Translations under genes and position numbers: made by a program
Part shown: piece after piece, positions 19,311-28,479 of the stretch
Position numbering within the stretch: position 1 is the first letter of the stretch
Layout: each line of letters opens with the position of its first letter
The notes under the pieces: model-generated
Database searches by the model: none
What the model was told of the DNA's origin: nothing
What the model saw: the letters and a program-made list of their open reading frames with translations, nothing else
Assembly (NCBI RefSeq): GCF_003429085.1
Contig: NZ_QVTC01000060.1
Location: forward strand, 29,126-93,125
Direction of reading: 5' to 3'
DNA from: Bacillus sp. V59.32b
Lineage (GTDB): Bacteria; Bacillota; Bacilli; Bacillales; DSM-1321
DNA: 64,000 nucleotides

Positions 19311-20331
19311 TAGATGGAAAAAGAATGAACAAGCCCTTTTTCTTATCAGACTTGGCGAGTTGCTCGAAAACGGCTATCCGCTTTCTCACGCGATCCAATT
19401 CCTTCAATTGCAGGAATCCAGGAAAAAGGCGGCGGAATTAACCGTTGCTCTTTCAAGGTTAAGAGAGGGTAATCCGCTGCACACAGTACTGGAAATGATG
19501 AACTTCCATCCGCAATTAATCAGCTATGTATTTTATGGCGAGAATCACGGCGACCTGCAGCGGGCGCTGAAAGATGGGGGCAGTTTTTGGCTTAAGAGAA
19601 CGGAAGATCTGGAGAAGATTAATAAACTGCTTGTTTATCCACTTTTTCTGTTGATTTTTGTCGGCAGTATCTTTTATATCCTTCAGCGAGTCCTTTTGCC
19701 TAAATTTCAGGTGCTCTTCCAATCGATGGATGTCGAGCAAAATCTATTTCTAAAGATCGTGCTGGCTATTTCGGAGTTTCTTCCATCGGTTCCTTTTCTT
19801 CTTCTTGTCTTGGCGGTTATCATCTTTTGCCTGAGACAGTTTTGGTTTATGAAGCTAAACCCTCTGAAACGACGTAAGCTCCTTCACCATATTCCTGTAT
19901 TTGGAAATTTCCTCAAACTCTATGACACCCACTTTTTCTCAAGTCAACTTAGTGGGTTACTTTCAGGTGGCTTGTCAATCAACGAAAGCATTCGTCTTTT
20001 CTCTGAAAATAACAGCCACCCCTTCTATCAAAAATTATGCATTCTCATTAAAAAGGAATTAACAGAAGGCAAGACTCTCGAAGATATTTTTAAAAAGTTC
20101 TCTTTTTTTGAAAAGCATTTAGGGATCATCATTGCTAACGGACAAAAATATGGAACCCTCGACCAAGAGCTTTTTCACTACAGCCGATTTGTCCTTGTTA
20201 AGATTGAAGAAAAAACCAGCGCCTCCATCCGCATTATCCAGCCAGTTCTGTTTTCTGTTATCGGATTACTGATCGTTTCCATATACTTGGCTGTGCTACT
20301 GCCGATGTTTTCGATGCTGGGAGGATTATAA
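19300..20331 (+). CDS. comGB: ComGB, pseudopilus platform membrane protein
   Basis: 343 residues from the ATG at 19300, overlapping the comGA stop by 11 bp; upstream in-frame starts would overlap comGA by up to 80 bp. It belongs to the GspF/PilC family. Three hydrophobic helices are visible (about 115-135, 165-185 and the C-terminal 320-340), with the duplicated cytoplasmic domain (LGELLENGYPLSHAI and SQLSGLLSGGLSINESI). It anchors the ComGA ATPase to the inner side of the pseudopilus base. Confidence 0.95.
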   Translation: MKRSRWKKNEQALFLIRLGELLENGYPLSHAIQFLQLQESRKKAAELTVALSRLREGNPLHTVLEMMNFHPQLISYVFYGENHGDLQRALKDGGSFWLKRTEDLEKINKLLVYPLFLLIFVGSIFYILQRVLLPKFQVLFQSMDVEQNLFLKIVLAISEFLPSVPFLLLVLAVIIFCLRQFWFMKLNPLKRRKLLHHIPVFGNFLKLYDTHFFSSQLSGLLSGGLSINESIRLFSENNSHPFYQKLCILIKKELTEGKTLEDIFKKFSFFEKHLGIIIANGQKYGTLDQELFHYSRFVLVKIEEKTSASIRIIQPVLFSVIGLLIVSIYLAVLLPMFSMLGGL

Positions 20332-20345
20332 GGAGGAATTAATTA

Positions 20346-20675
20346 ATGAAAATGAAATGGAAACTAAAAAAGAATGAGAAGGGCTTCACTTTGATCGAAA
20401 TGCTAGTCGTACTATTGGTTATTTCGGTACTGTTGATTATCACCATTCCGAATATTACCAAGCACCAGTCAAATATCCAAACAAAAGGCTGTGATGCATT
20501 TGTGAAAATGGTCCAGGCTCAGGTGCAAGCGTATGAAATGGATAACAACAGGCTTCCGGCCAATGTCGGTGAACTTAAAAGTGAGGGATATTTAAAGCAA
20601 ACCTCTTGTCCGAATGGAGATAATATTAATCTAGATGCTGATGGAGTTGTAACGGTAGTTGTCGGAACGCCATAG
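20346..20675 (+). CDS. comGC: ComGC, major competence pseudopilin
   Basis: 109 residues. The prepilin signature KG-FTLIEMLVVLLVISVLL begins at residue 13; ComC cleaves after the G. Two cysteines (GCDAF and TSCPN) match the intramolecular disulfide known for ComGC. The GAGGAATT site precedes the ATG. The processed protein forms the fibre that crosses the cell wall and binds DNA. Confidence 0.96.
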   Translation: MKMKWKLKKNEKGFTLIEMLVVLLVISVLLIITIPNITKHQSNIQTKGCDAFVKMVQAQVQAYEMDNNRLPANVGELKSEGYLKQTSCPNGDNINLDADGVVTVVVGTP

Positions 20676-21126
20676 ACAAGGTAAGAACAACTGTAAAGAC
20701 GGCGGATTTACGTTGATAGAAACGCTTGTGGTACTGACAATCTTCCTCTTAATCTTTTCGCTTGCCTCATCGCTTTTCCCGCATTTCATGAAAAACCAGG
20801 AGACTGGACAGTTTTTGCGTCAGTTAAGTGATGATATCCATTATGCTCAGGCGTATGCGATCAGCCACCAGCAATTTATTGAAGTTGTGATTGGGGCATC
20901 GGGTGAAACCTATCATATTTCAAAGGGTGTGCGGATGGGGAAGTTGTATGAACGCAAGATTCCAAAAGATCTTGTATTCAAACAGGGCTCGATGAACTTA
21001 AGAATTGCGTTTGCACCTAACGGAAATAGTACCAGCGCTGGCACATGGTTTATAGACTCACCTCTTCACTCTTATAAAATAACCTTTAATATCGGAAAAG
21101 GAAGGTTCCGGATTGAGAAACTCTAG
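20659..21126 (+). CDS. comGD: ComGD, minor pseudopilin
   Basis: 155 residues with GG-FTLIETLVVLTIFLLIFS at residues 15-34 as cleavage site and fibre helix. The start TTG 20659 lies within the end of comGC; the 17-bp overlap indicates translational coupling. It is a minor component of the pseudopilus tip. Confidence 0.93.
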   Translation: MSERHRQGKNNCKDGGFTLIETLVVLTIFLLIFSLASSLFPHFMKNQETGQFLRQLSDDIHYAQAYAISHQQFIEVVIGASGETYHISKGVRMGKLYERKIPKDLVFKQGSMNLRIAFAPNGNSTSAGTWFIDSPLHSYKITFNIGKGRFRIEKL

Positions 21127-21472
21127 GGGATATATTTATCTTGAAATGCTGGCTGCATTTTCTGTTTGCTGTTTTATCGCCTTATCTGTTTTGCCGATTC
21201 TAGAGCTTGTTGCGACCGAACGGAATAATGCCATGCAGCGAATGAAAGCCCACCATTTATTATATGAGAAATTACAAGCTTATATGGAAGGGGAGAGTGA
21301 AGCTGTGGATGAAACCTTTGTTGCCAATGGCATGACCTACAAAATGACCTGGGAGCCCTTCTTGCCCTCCTTACCATTATCTTCGGACTTTTCCGGGATG
21401 ATGAGAGGCTGTATTGAATATAAAAATTATGGGGAAAGAGATGAAATGATTTGTGATGCTGCGAAAAGATAA
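21113..21472 (+). CDS. comGE: ComGE, minor pseudopilin-like protein
   Basis: 119 residues with an atypical prepilin start, RG-YIYLEMLAAFSVCCFIALS, retaining the glycine and the fifth-position Glu. TTG 21113 overlaps comGD. Identity comes from position as well as from the hydrophobic start. A cysteine pair in the helix (CC) is notable. Confidence 0.88.
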   Translation: MRNSRGYIYLEMLAAFSVCCFIALSVLPILELVATERNNAMQRMKAHHLLYEKLQAYMEGESEAVDETFVANGMTYKMTWEPFLPSLPLSSDFSGMMRGCIEYKNYGERDEMICDAAKR

Positions 21473-21905
21473 TGGCTTTACTCTCGTAGAAATGCTTGTT
21501 TCCCTGGTGATTTTTATGATCATCGCTTCATTTGTGCTCAATCTGTTCACACTGATCCAAACGAATACGACTGAAAAGAGCAGTTTGAATCAAAAAGAGT
21601 GGGAAATATTCATTAATCAATTAAAGCGAGATGTCTGGCAATCCCGAACAATGGAGGCATCCCATAATAAGCTGTATCTCACTGTCGGCGAAGATATGGT
21701 ATTAATCGAGCAGTATCAGGATAAAGTCAGGAGGCGTTTAAACGAGACAGGCCATGAAATCGCCCTGCAAAACATTCGCTCATTCCAGGTAATCAGCGAC
21801 GGAAATTCGGTGACTGTCACGGTTGAAGATAAGCAAGGAAAACCTTTCAGGAGTAGATTGCGTCCCTTCATTTCGGTTAGCGGAGGATCCACAAATGGTG
21901 AATAA
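21453..21905 (+). CDS. comGF: ComGF, minor pseudopilin
   Basis: 150 residues with NG-FTLVEMLVSLVIFMIIASF at residues 7-27. Either GTG 21453 or ATG 21456 can start the protein; both overlap comGE. The C-terminal QVISDGNSVTVTVEDKQGK is typical of the ComGF family. Confidence 0.92.
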   Translation: MMLRKDNGFTLVEMLVSLVIFMIIASFVLNLFTLIQTNTTEKSSLNQKEWEIFINQLKRDVWQSRTMEASHNKLYLTVGEDMVLIEQYQDKVRRRLNETGHEIALQNIRSFQVISDGNSVTVTVEDKQGKPFRSRLRPFISVSGGSTNGE

Positions 21906-22278
21906 CGAAAAGGGCGTTGTTTTTCCCATGGTGATCATCATTGCAGCCGGTTTTATTTCCTTTACGCTCTTCTCGATTGAAAGATATGCTGTTGATAAAA
22001 ATTTTTATAAAGAAAGTGAAGAAAAACTGATTCTTGAGCAGTTGATTCGCTTGGCTGCACTTGATATAACGACAGAACTTGAATCGACCGAAATCATAGC
22101 AGAAAAGAACGGAATCCTCTTTTACCCCGGCGGAGATGTTTATTATGAATGTACGAAGTCGAGTGAGACGGTGGTAAAGGTTTTACTGTACGCCAGCACG
22201 AAAGCCGAACGGAAGGCAGAATCGCTGTTTCTTTATGACATCACGCAGAATAAAGTGATAGAATGGATAGAAAAGTAG
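21895..22278 (+). CDS. comGG: ComGG
   Basis: 127 residues from the ATG at 21895, preceded by GGAGG at 8 bp and overlapping the comGF stop. It has a hydrophobic N-terminal segment (GVVFPMVIIIAAGFISF) without the full prepilin motif, as is usual for ComGG, which joins a disulfide-linked minor pilin complex in B. subtilis. One cysteine (YECTKS) is present. Confidence 0.9.
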   Translation: MVNNEKGVVFPMVIIIAAGFISFTLFSIERYAVDKNFYKESEEKLILEQLIRLAALDITTELESTEIIAEKNGILFYPGGDVYYECTKSSETVVKVLLYASTKAERKAESLFLYDITQNKVIEWIEK

Positions 22279-22293
22279 TCCGGAGTGAACGTA

Positions 22294-22812
22294 ATGAAGA
22301 GCATTTATTTGACCGGCTTTATGGGGGCGGGGAAGACAACCGCAGGCCGGGTACTCGGCAAGGCGATGGAACTGCCTGTATATGATACGGATCACGAAAT
22401 TGTGAAACAGCAGCGGCGAACGATCACTGACATATTTGCCGAGCAGGGTGAGGAAGCATTCCGCGAAATGGAGAGTCAGATGCTTCAGGAACTGCCGCGT
22501 GAGGATTCCATAATCACAACAGGCGGCGGAATCATCTTAAAAGAAGAAAACCGCTGCTTTCTGGCAACTCAGGGATACTGGGTGTATTTGCATTGCGAAC
22601 CGGAGGAGATCGCCGAGAGGCTTGCGAATGATGAGTCGCGGCCACTGTTGAGCGGAGAGCGGAAAAAGGACCTGCATCGCATTTTCAACGAGCGTCTGCC
22701 GCTTTATTCACAAGCCGATATTGTTGTCGACACGACGGGGAAGGACTTGGATGAGATTGTCGATACAATCATGAAACGAATAAAAGATATCGAAATGGGA
22801 CATACTAGCTAA
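22294..22812 (+). CDS. aroK: Shikimate kinase
   Basis: 172 residues from the ATG at 22294 (CCGGAG upstream); GTG 22285 is an alternative. It phosphorylates shikimate at O3 in aromatic amino acid synthesis. Motifs are the P-loop GFMGAGKTT, YDTDHEI with the shikimate/Mg aspartates, FREMES, TTGGGIIL and the lid RPLLSG. It lies 15 bp after comGG, apparently read from the comG transcript or from an own promoter within comGG. aroQ of the same pathway is elsewhere in the window. Confidence 0.93.
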   Translation: MKSIYLTGFMGAGKTTAGRVLGKAMELPVYDTDHEIVKQQRRTITDIFAEQGEEAFREMESQMLQELPREDSIITTGGGIILKEENRCFLATQGYWVYLHCEPEEIAERLANDESRPLLSGERKKDLHRIFNERLPLYSQADIVVDTTGKDLDEIVDTIMKRIKDIEMGHTS

Positions 22813-22824
22813 CGGGTGGTATGT

Positions 22825-23001
22825 ATGAAGACAAATGATTATATTAAATTTCTGACACAGCAGTTCGTGAAATATATGGCCATGACTAAAGAAGAAAGAA
22901 AGCTGCGGCGGGAAAACCGGAAACAGATGAGAAGGCCGTTTGTGAGCAACTGGTTTGGGATTATGCCGTTTGCCTTGATGATGCTGTTTAAGAGAAAATA
23001 G
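22825..23001 (+). CDS. yqzE: YqzE family protein
   Basis: 58 residues from the ATG at 22825 behind CGGGTGGT. It has the family core NDYIKFLTQQFVKYM, a basic TKEERKLRRENRKQMRRP patch and a hydrophobic C-terminus ending in LFKRK. In B. subtilis it is the gene after comGG. Function is unknown. Confidence 0.88.
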   Translation: MKTNDYIKFLTQQFVKYMAMTKEERKLRRENRKQMRRPFVSNWFGIMPFALMMLFKRK

Positions 23002-23004
23002 GAT

Positions 23005-23043
23005 AAAAAACATGCCCTGCCGTTTGGCGGGGCATGTTTTTTA
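23005..23043. terminator. Bidirectional terminator between yqzE and yqhG
   Basis: AAAAAACATGCCCTGCC pairs with GGCGGGGCATGTTTTTT around a GTTT loop, with T runs on both strands between convergent genes. Confidence 0.95.
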
Positions 23044-23050
23044 TGCATGC

Positions 23051-23845
23051 TTACATGGCTTTTTCCGTCAGATAGAAAAGCCCGCCATTGACGACTGCGA
23101 TGTTGATGCTCGGTTCGTACTGGGCGCGCAGTGCTTCTTTTTCCGTATAATAGCTTTCGCTTTTTTCTTCCATATCCTCGTAAAATTGTTCGAGCAGCTT
23201 TAAATCATTGTCCCATCGTTTCACAGCTTCCTCGGCCCAGGAATGGTCGTCTCCTTCAAACGTCCGCCTTATATACGTATCCAGCCGAGATAAACCGCTT
23301 TTAGGCATGATCATCGGCGACAATGTAAACGAAAAGTCGGGAATTCTCGGGGTTGTCTGCAAGTTCAGAACTTTGCGGTGAAAATCCTCGAGGATTTGCC
23401 CGTTTATCAAGTTCAAGCCGACCGAAATAAACACATCCCGCTTGCGGTCGCATTGGTAGGATACCTTCACATTCAGGCATAACCAGGGAATGAGCGGATA
23501 TTGTCCTGTCCCGTTTGATTTTGTATCCTCGAAGAGCCGAATGTAGCTTGCGAGCCTTTTTGTTGATTCGAATATCTGGTGCAGCCGTGGTGAACCGAAA
23601 TGAATATGTTCTCCCTTTACGGTGTCGGGGGCCTTCATTTGGTCGGTAATCAGCGTCAGCTTCGCCGGGTCGGGAGTGCCACCCGTTTTTTCAAGGTAAT
23701 GCCAATAAAACGGCCGGTTCATCAATTCCTTGTCCATTTCGATCGTCAGCTGGACTTTTATATAGCCAGGCTGGTTTTCCATGATTTCGCAGTTGTTGGA
23801 TTGAAAGTATTTGATCAAAAATTCATGAATTTCCTGTTGCTGCAC
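23051..23845 (-). CDS. yqhG: YqhG
   Basis: 264 residues from the GTG at 23845, chosen because AAGGAGG lies 9 bp upstream; a GTG at 23854 directly abuts that site. The MQQQEIHEFLIKYF start and length match B. subtilis YqhG. The protein has no recognised domain or membrane segment. It overlaps the 3' end of yqhH by 23 bp and is surely cotranscribed with this helicase. Confidence 0.9.
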   Translation of the reverse strand: MQQQEIHEFLIKYFQSNNCEIMENQPGYIKVQLTIEMDKELMNRPFYWHYLEKTGGTPDPAKLTLITDQMKAPDTVKGEHIHFGSPRLHQIFESTKRLASYIRLFEDTKSNGTGQYPLIPWLCLNVKVSYQCDRKRDVFISVGLNLINGQILEDFHRKVLNLQTTPRIPDFSFTLSPMIMPKSGLSRLDTYIRRTFEGDDHSWAEEAVKRWDNDLKLLEQFYEDMEEKSESYYTEKEALRAQYEPSINIAVVNGGLFYLTEKAM

Positions 23846-25511
23846 GAACCTCACCCTCCTTTATTTCCTGGGCAAACTGGATCATCGATGAAAGATTATC
23901 CATTTTGATCTTCATTTCGCCTTCACTTTTTGAGGCACCAACGACATCAATTAAATATTCCTCGATATTGCCGATTTCCAGCTTGGTCAAGATGTCATCG
24001 AGCTCCCCGATTACCTTTTCAAACAGATTAATTTTTTCATATAACAGTTTTAAGATATGATCTTCAACGGTATTTTTCGTCGCAAAATTATAGATATGAA
24101 CATCCTTTTCCTGACCGAGCCTGTGGACACGGCCAATCCGCTGCTCCAGCCGCATCGGATTCCAAGGCAAATCAAAATTAATTAAATGGTGGCAAAATTG
24201 GAGGTTGATTCCTTCGCCGCCGGCTTCTGTTGCGATCAGCACCTGAACATTCTTCTGGAACAGCTCTTTCATCCAATCCTTTTTGCCGCGCTTGAAGCCG
24301 CCGCGGAACGGCACAGAAGTAATGCCGTTTTGTTTCAGGAACCACTGTAAGTAAGCTTGAGTAGCTCGGTATTCCGTAAAGATGATGACTTTTTCATCAA
24401 TCTTCTTAATCAGCTCCAATGCTTTTTCCGCTTTTGAGTTTCGCTCGACTTCTTTCAATGTCGCAAATATGTGATTGAGCCTTTCAACAAATTCTTCCGA
24501 TGGATCTTCTTCTTTTTCGATCATGTTTTTCAATGTATGCAACACAGCTTCCCGGCTGCTGCATGCCTCCCTTTGCAAAGTAAGCAAGGAAAAAGTGCTG
24601 CCTATGCCTCCAGCGGTGGATGGCCTGAATTCAGACACTGCATCGTAAAGCGCTTGTTCCGTCGGGGAAAACTCAATGATGATCGTCTCGACAAGTCTTT
24701 TTGTCCATTCTATCCCGGTATCGGCCCTCCTGTTTCGAATCATGACTTTATTCACCAGCTCTTTTAAATGTTGGTCATCATGAATGCCTCTGCCTTTTCC
24801 TTTGTATTTTTCCGAAAACAAGGCAGCGTTTCCGAGATGTCCGGGCTTTAACAGGGAAACAAGATGAAAGATTTCTTCTACCTTGTTTTGAATGGGTGTT
24901 GCCGTCAAAAGCAGGCAGAATTTCTTTTTTAGGCTCTGCACGAATTGATAGTTCTTCGTTTTATTGTTTTTTAGTTTATGAGCTTCATCGATGATGATCA
25001 AATCGTATTCCTGGTTGAAAATAATCTCGCGGTGCGGTTCCCTTTTAGCTGTATCGATGGAAGAAACGACACAGTCGCAGGATTCCCAAACATAGCTTTT
25101 CTTTTGTCCGACAGCCGGGATGTGAAACTTTGTGTTCAACTCGAATACCCATTGGCTAACCAGTGATGCAGGCACTAAGATCAACACTTTTTTTACGAGG
25201 CCGCGAATCATGTATTCTTTTAGAATCAAACCTGCTTCAATCGTTTTTCCCAGCCCGACCTCATCGGCGAGAATTGCTTTTCCATTCATATTCTCGACAA
25301 CCTGTATCGCGGTTTCTAATTGATGGGGAAGAGGTTTTAACTGCGGCAGATGCTTTGGCGCCTGCAGACCTTCGAAATCAGGTATGACCAGATGTTCTTC
25401 GATTTGAACAGCCAGCTTGAATAACTCCCAGTTTGCCCACGGTCCGTCCTCATTGGTTCGGTGTAAGAATTCGTCTTCCCAGGTGGAATCGAATGTGATA
25501 TTGATTTTCAT
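23823..25511 (-). CDS. yqhH: YqhH, SNF2-family helicase/ATPase
   Basis: 562 residues. Helicase motifs in order: Q-like PHQLETA, I ADEVGLGKTIEAG, Ia LVPASLVSQW, II IIIDEAHKLKN, III LLLTATPIQN, IV-V VLIATEAGGEGINLQ, VI QRIGRVHRLGQ. It thus belongs to the bacterial RapA/HepA-like SNF2 group, DNA translocases that remodel protein-DNA or RNA polymerase complexes; no accessory nuclease or bromodomain is seen. The ATG has GGAGGTGG upstream. It is divergent from the glycine cleavage genes. Confidence 0.93.
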   Translation of the reverse strand: MKINITFDSTWEDEFLHRTNEDGPWANWELFKLAVQIEEHLVIPDFEGLQAPKHLPQLKPLPHQLETAIQVVENMNGKAILADEVGLGKTIEAGLILKEYMIRGLVKKVLILVPASLVSQWVFELNTKFHIPAVGQKKSYVWESCDCVVSSIDTAKREPHREIIFNQEYDLIIIDEAHKLKNNKTKNYQFVQSLKKKFCLLLTATPIQNKVEEIFHLVSLLKPGHLGNAALFSEKYKGKGRGIHDDQHLKELVNKVMIRNRRADTGIEWTKRLVETIIIEFSPTEQALYDAVSEFRPSTAGGIGSTFSLLTLQREACSSREAVLHTLKNMIEKEEDPSEEFVERLNHIFATLKEVERNSKAEKALELIKKIDEKVIIFTEYRATQAYLQWFLKQNGITSVPFRGGFKRGKKDWMKELFQKNVQVLIATEAGGEGINLQFCHHLINFDLPWNPMRLEQRIGRVHRLGQEKDVHIYNFATKNTVEDHILKLLYEKINLFEKVIGELDDILTKLEIGNIEEYLIDVVGASKSEGEMKIKMDNLSSMIQFAQEIKEGEVRAATGNS

Positions 25512-25757
25512 TATACTGCCACCTCCTTGGGTTTCAGGAAAAAATAAAAAAAATTAAAAATATGATAGATTTAGACTGCCATTATGTTTAAAGACGAACA
25601 TTAAAGAGTGATTTATCTGTTAATGATAAGTTTTTTGTTATTATCTGATAAAAAAGATTGCAGAAAAATAGGCCTTAATGGTAGGATGAGAGTATATTCA
25701 GGCGGCAAATCTTTTCTTTTTAGTATGGCTAATCAGAAGAATTATTATAAGCGGATG

Positions 25758-25930
25758 AAGGCAAGGGGAGAGACTACATATGTAGCGCCGAAGGAGCAAG
25801 CTGAAAAGTGAATCTCTCAGGCAAAAGAACTCTTGCTGGACGCAGCTCTGGAGAGCGTCCGGGCGCAGGTTGTGCAAGGGCCACCAAAGGGGAAAACCTT
25901 CTATCAAGGCAAACTCTCAGGTACCAGGAC
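25758..25930 (+). ncRNA. Tandem glycine riboswitch (gcvT leader)
   Basis: Two glycine aptamers follow one another in the gcvT leader. Aptamer one spans about 25758-25865 with GGGGAGAGAC, the conserved GCGCCGAAGGAGCAA and CTCTCAGGCAAAA. Aptamer two spans about 25870-25930 with GCCACCAAAGGGG, CAAGGCAAACTCTCAGGTA and its closing stem. The same conserved elements define gcvT riboswitches in B. subtilis. Glycine binding turns on expression of the cleavage system. Confidence 0.95.
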
Positions 25931-25972
25931 AGAGAATAGCTCTATTTATAGGAGCTTCTCTGTCCTTTTTTG
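25926..25972 (+). terminator. Expression-platform terminator of the glycine riboswitch
   Basis: AGGACAGAGAA (from 25926) pairs with TTCTCTGTCCT (25956-25966), followed by TTTTTT. The left arm overlaps the end of the second aptamer, so ligand-bound aptamer and terminator exclude each other, consistent with an ON switch. Confidence 0.9.
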
Positions 25973-26010
25973 TGTATGGAAGTAAAAAATCAATAGGGAG
26001 GGAATGTAAA

Positions 26011-27117
26011 TTGGCTGAATTAAAAAGAACTTCGCTGCATGAGGTTTATAAAGAAAATGGAGGCAAAACCATCGACTTTGGCGGGTGGGAGCTGCCCGTG
26101 CAGTTTTCCGGTATAAAAGACGAGCATGAAACCGTACGCACGAAAGTGGGGTTGTTCGATGTCTCGCATATGGGTGAAATCGAAGTAAAAGGCCCTGAGA
26201 GCATTGCATTCCTGCAAAGAATGCTCACGAATGATGTGTTGAAGCTTAAAGCGGGCGGTGCGCAGTATACGGCGATGTGCTATGAAAATGGCGGTACCGT
26301 GGATGATTTGATTGTCTATAAGAAAAGCGAGGGAGATTATCTTCTCGTTGTCAATGCTGCCAATATCGACAAAGATTTCAATTGGCTGCAGACAAATCTT
26401 ATCGAAGATGTTGAGCTGATTAATATTTCTTCTGACATATCCCAACTTGCGCTTCAAGGGCCGGCAGCTGAAAAAGTGCTCCAAAAATTGACTGAAAATA
26501 CTGATTTAAGTGAAATCAAATTTTTCACATTCCGAGAAAATGTGGACTTGGACGGAATCACCGCGCTCGTGTCCCGAACAGGCTACACCGGGGAAGATGG
26601 CTTTGAGATATATTGCAAGAGCGAGGATGGCCCGGCGTTGTGGCGAAAGCTGCTAAAAGCCGGGAAGGAAGAAGGAATCCAGCCAATTGGCCTTGGAGCC
26701 CGTGACACGCTGCGTTTTGAAGCCAATCTCGCCCTATACGGGCAAGAATTAAGTCCTGATATAACGCCAATCGAAGCTGGCATCGGTTTTGCGGTCAAGA
26801 CAGATAAAGAAGCGGATTTCATCGGCAAAGCGGTTCTTTCCGAACAAAAAGAAAAGGGCGCTCCCCGTAAAATCGTCGGCATTGAGATGATCGACAGAGG
26901 AATTCCACGCCACGGGTATCCGGTCTATTCGAGAGATGAGTTAATCGGCGAAATCACGACCGGCACCCAGTCCCCTTCGCTCCAGAAAAATGTCGGTCTG
27001 GCTATTTTGAACAAAGATTATATTGAGCTTGGCACAGAGGTAGAAGTGGAAATCCGTTCAAAACGATTAAAGGCGCAGGTTGTGGCGACACCTTTTTATA
27101 AACGACCTAAAAAGTAG
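26011..27117 (+). CDS. gcvT: Aminomethyltransferase, glycine cleavage T protein
   Basis: 368 residues from TTG 26011, which has GGGAGGG at good spacing; upstream in-frame codons lie in the riboswitch. T protein moves the aminomethyl carbon from H-protein lipoamide to THF, releasing ammonia. Motifs are [21 protein letters not shown], the folate-binding [24 protein letters not shown] and GLGARDTLR. It is the first of three genes under the glycine riboswitch. Confidence 0.97.
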   Translation: MAELKRTSLHEVYKENGGKTIDFGGWELPVQFSGIKDEHETVRTKVGLFDVSHMGEIEVKGPESIAFLQRMLTNDVLKLKAGGAQYTAMCYENGGTVDDLIVYKKSEGDYLLVVNAANIDKDFNWLQTNLIEDVELINISSDISQLALQGPAAEKVLQKLTENTDLSEIKFFTFRENVDLDGITALVSRTGYTGEDGFEIYCKSEDGPALWRKLLKAGKEEGIQPIGLGARDTLRFEANLALYGQELSPDITPIEAGIGFAVKTDKEADFIGKAVLSEQKEKGAPRKIVGIEMIDRGIPRHGYPVYSRDELIGEITTGTQSPSLQKNVGLAILNKDYIELGTEVEVEIRSKRLKAQVVATPFYKRPKK

Positions 27118-27132
27118 AGGGGAAGGGTAAGA

Positions 27133-28479
27133 ATGAAACATCGTTATTTACCGATGACAGAGCAAGACAAACACGAAATGCTATCAGCAATCGGCGTATC
27201 GGCCGTCGACGAAATTTTCAATGATATTCCTGAACGTGTAAGGTTTAAGGGAGAATACAAGATCAAACCGGCAAAGTCCGAATCTTCTTTATTGAAGGAG
27301 CTTTCAAGGCTGGCGGCGAAGAACGCGGATGTGAAGAGCTATGCTTCTTTCCTGGGAGCTGGTGTTTATGACCATTACATGCCCGTCATTGTAGACCATG
27401 TCATTTCCCGTTCCGAATTTTATACAGCCTACACACCATATCAGCCTGAAATTTCACAAGGAGAATTACAGGCAATCTTTGAATTCCAGACAATGATTTG
27501 TGAATTGACCGGCATGGATGTCGCCAATTCATCGATGTACGATGGCGGAACGGCGCTTGCAGAAGCAGCCATGCTTAGCGCCGGCCAGACGCGCAGGAAG
27601 AAGATTCTGCTTTCAAGCGCTGTCCATCCAGAAACCCGGGACGTAGTGAAAGCATACGCAAAAGGGCAATATGTCGAGGTTATTGAGGTTCCGTACAAAG
27701 ACGGAATTACAGATTTAGCGGCATTGAAAGAATTGACCAGCGATGAGATTGCCGGTGTCATCGTCCAGTATCCAAACTTCTTTGGACGGATCGAGCCACT
27801 CAAAGAAATCGAAGAGATTGTCCATGCCGAAAAAGCGATGTTTATTGTCTCTAGCAATCCGCTGGCACTCGGGGCATTGACGCCGCCAGGCATGCTTGGT
27901 GCTGATGTGGTGGCAGGCGATGCTCAGGTCTTCGGAATTCCTGCAGCGTTTGGCGGACCACACTGCGGCTATTTTGCGGTGACAAACAAATTGATAAGGA
28001 AGGTGCCGGGAAGGCTGGTTGGCCAAACGGTCGATGAGGACGGCAAACGCGGTTTTGTACTGACATTGCAGGCTCGTGAACAGCATATCCGCCGTGATAA
28101 GGCAACTTCCAACATCTGTTCGAATCAAGCGTTGAATGCTCTGGCTGCTTCAGTAGCGATGACGGCCCTTGGGAAAACGGGTGTCAAGGAAATGGCCATC
28201 CGCAATATCCAAAAAGCGCATTATGCCAAGAAAGCGCTACAGGATAAAGGAATCGAGGTTGTATTTGACGGCCCTTCTTTTAACGAATTTGTCGTGAAGC
28301 TTCCTGCTTCCTACAAAGAAGTGAATGACAGGCTGTTTGAAAAGGATATAATCGGCGGTTTCGATTTGGGACGTGTTTATCCAGAGCTTAAGAACCATAT
28401 GCTTGTAGCGGTAACCGAATTACGAACAAAAGAAGAAATTGATGCATTTGCTGCGGAATTGGGGGATCGCCATGAATAA
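27133..28479 (+). CDS. gcvPA: Glycine dehydrogenase (decarboxylating) subunit 1
   Basis: 448 residues, the N-terminal half of the split P protein. It begins [17 protein letters not shown] and has the signatures [27 protein letters not shown] and [15 protein letters not shown]. It forms an alpha2beta2 tetramer with GcvPB that decarboxylates glycine and loads the aminomethyl group on H protein. The GAGGGGAAGGG site is upstream. The stop overlaps the gcvPB start. Confidence 0.97.
   Translation: MKHRYLPMTEQDKHEMLSAIGVSAVDEIFNDIPERVRFKGEYKIKPAKSESSLLKELSRLAAKNADVKSYASFLGAGVYDHYMPVIVDHVISRSEFYTAYTPYQPEISQGELQAIFEFQTMICELTGMDVANSSMYDGGTALAEAAMLSAGQTRRKKILLSSAVHPETRDVVKAYAKGQYVEVIEVPYKDGITDLAALKELTSDEIAGVIVQYPNFFGRIEPLKEIEEIVHAEKAMFIVSSNPLALGALTPPGMLGADVVAGDAQVFGIPAAFGGPHCGYFAVTNKLIRKVPGRLVGQTVDEDGKRGFVLTLQAREQHIRRDKATSNICSNQALNALAASVAMTALGKTGVKEMAIRNIQKAHYAKKALQDKGIEVVFDGPSFNEFVVKLPASYKEVNDRLFEKDIIGGFDLGRVYPELKNHMLVAVTELRTKEEIDAFAAELGDRHE

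Noticed and set aside
25608..25811. 67-codon frame upstream of gcvT
   Set aside because: It lies in the riboswitch leader, whose bases are explained by RNA structure.
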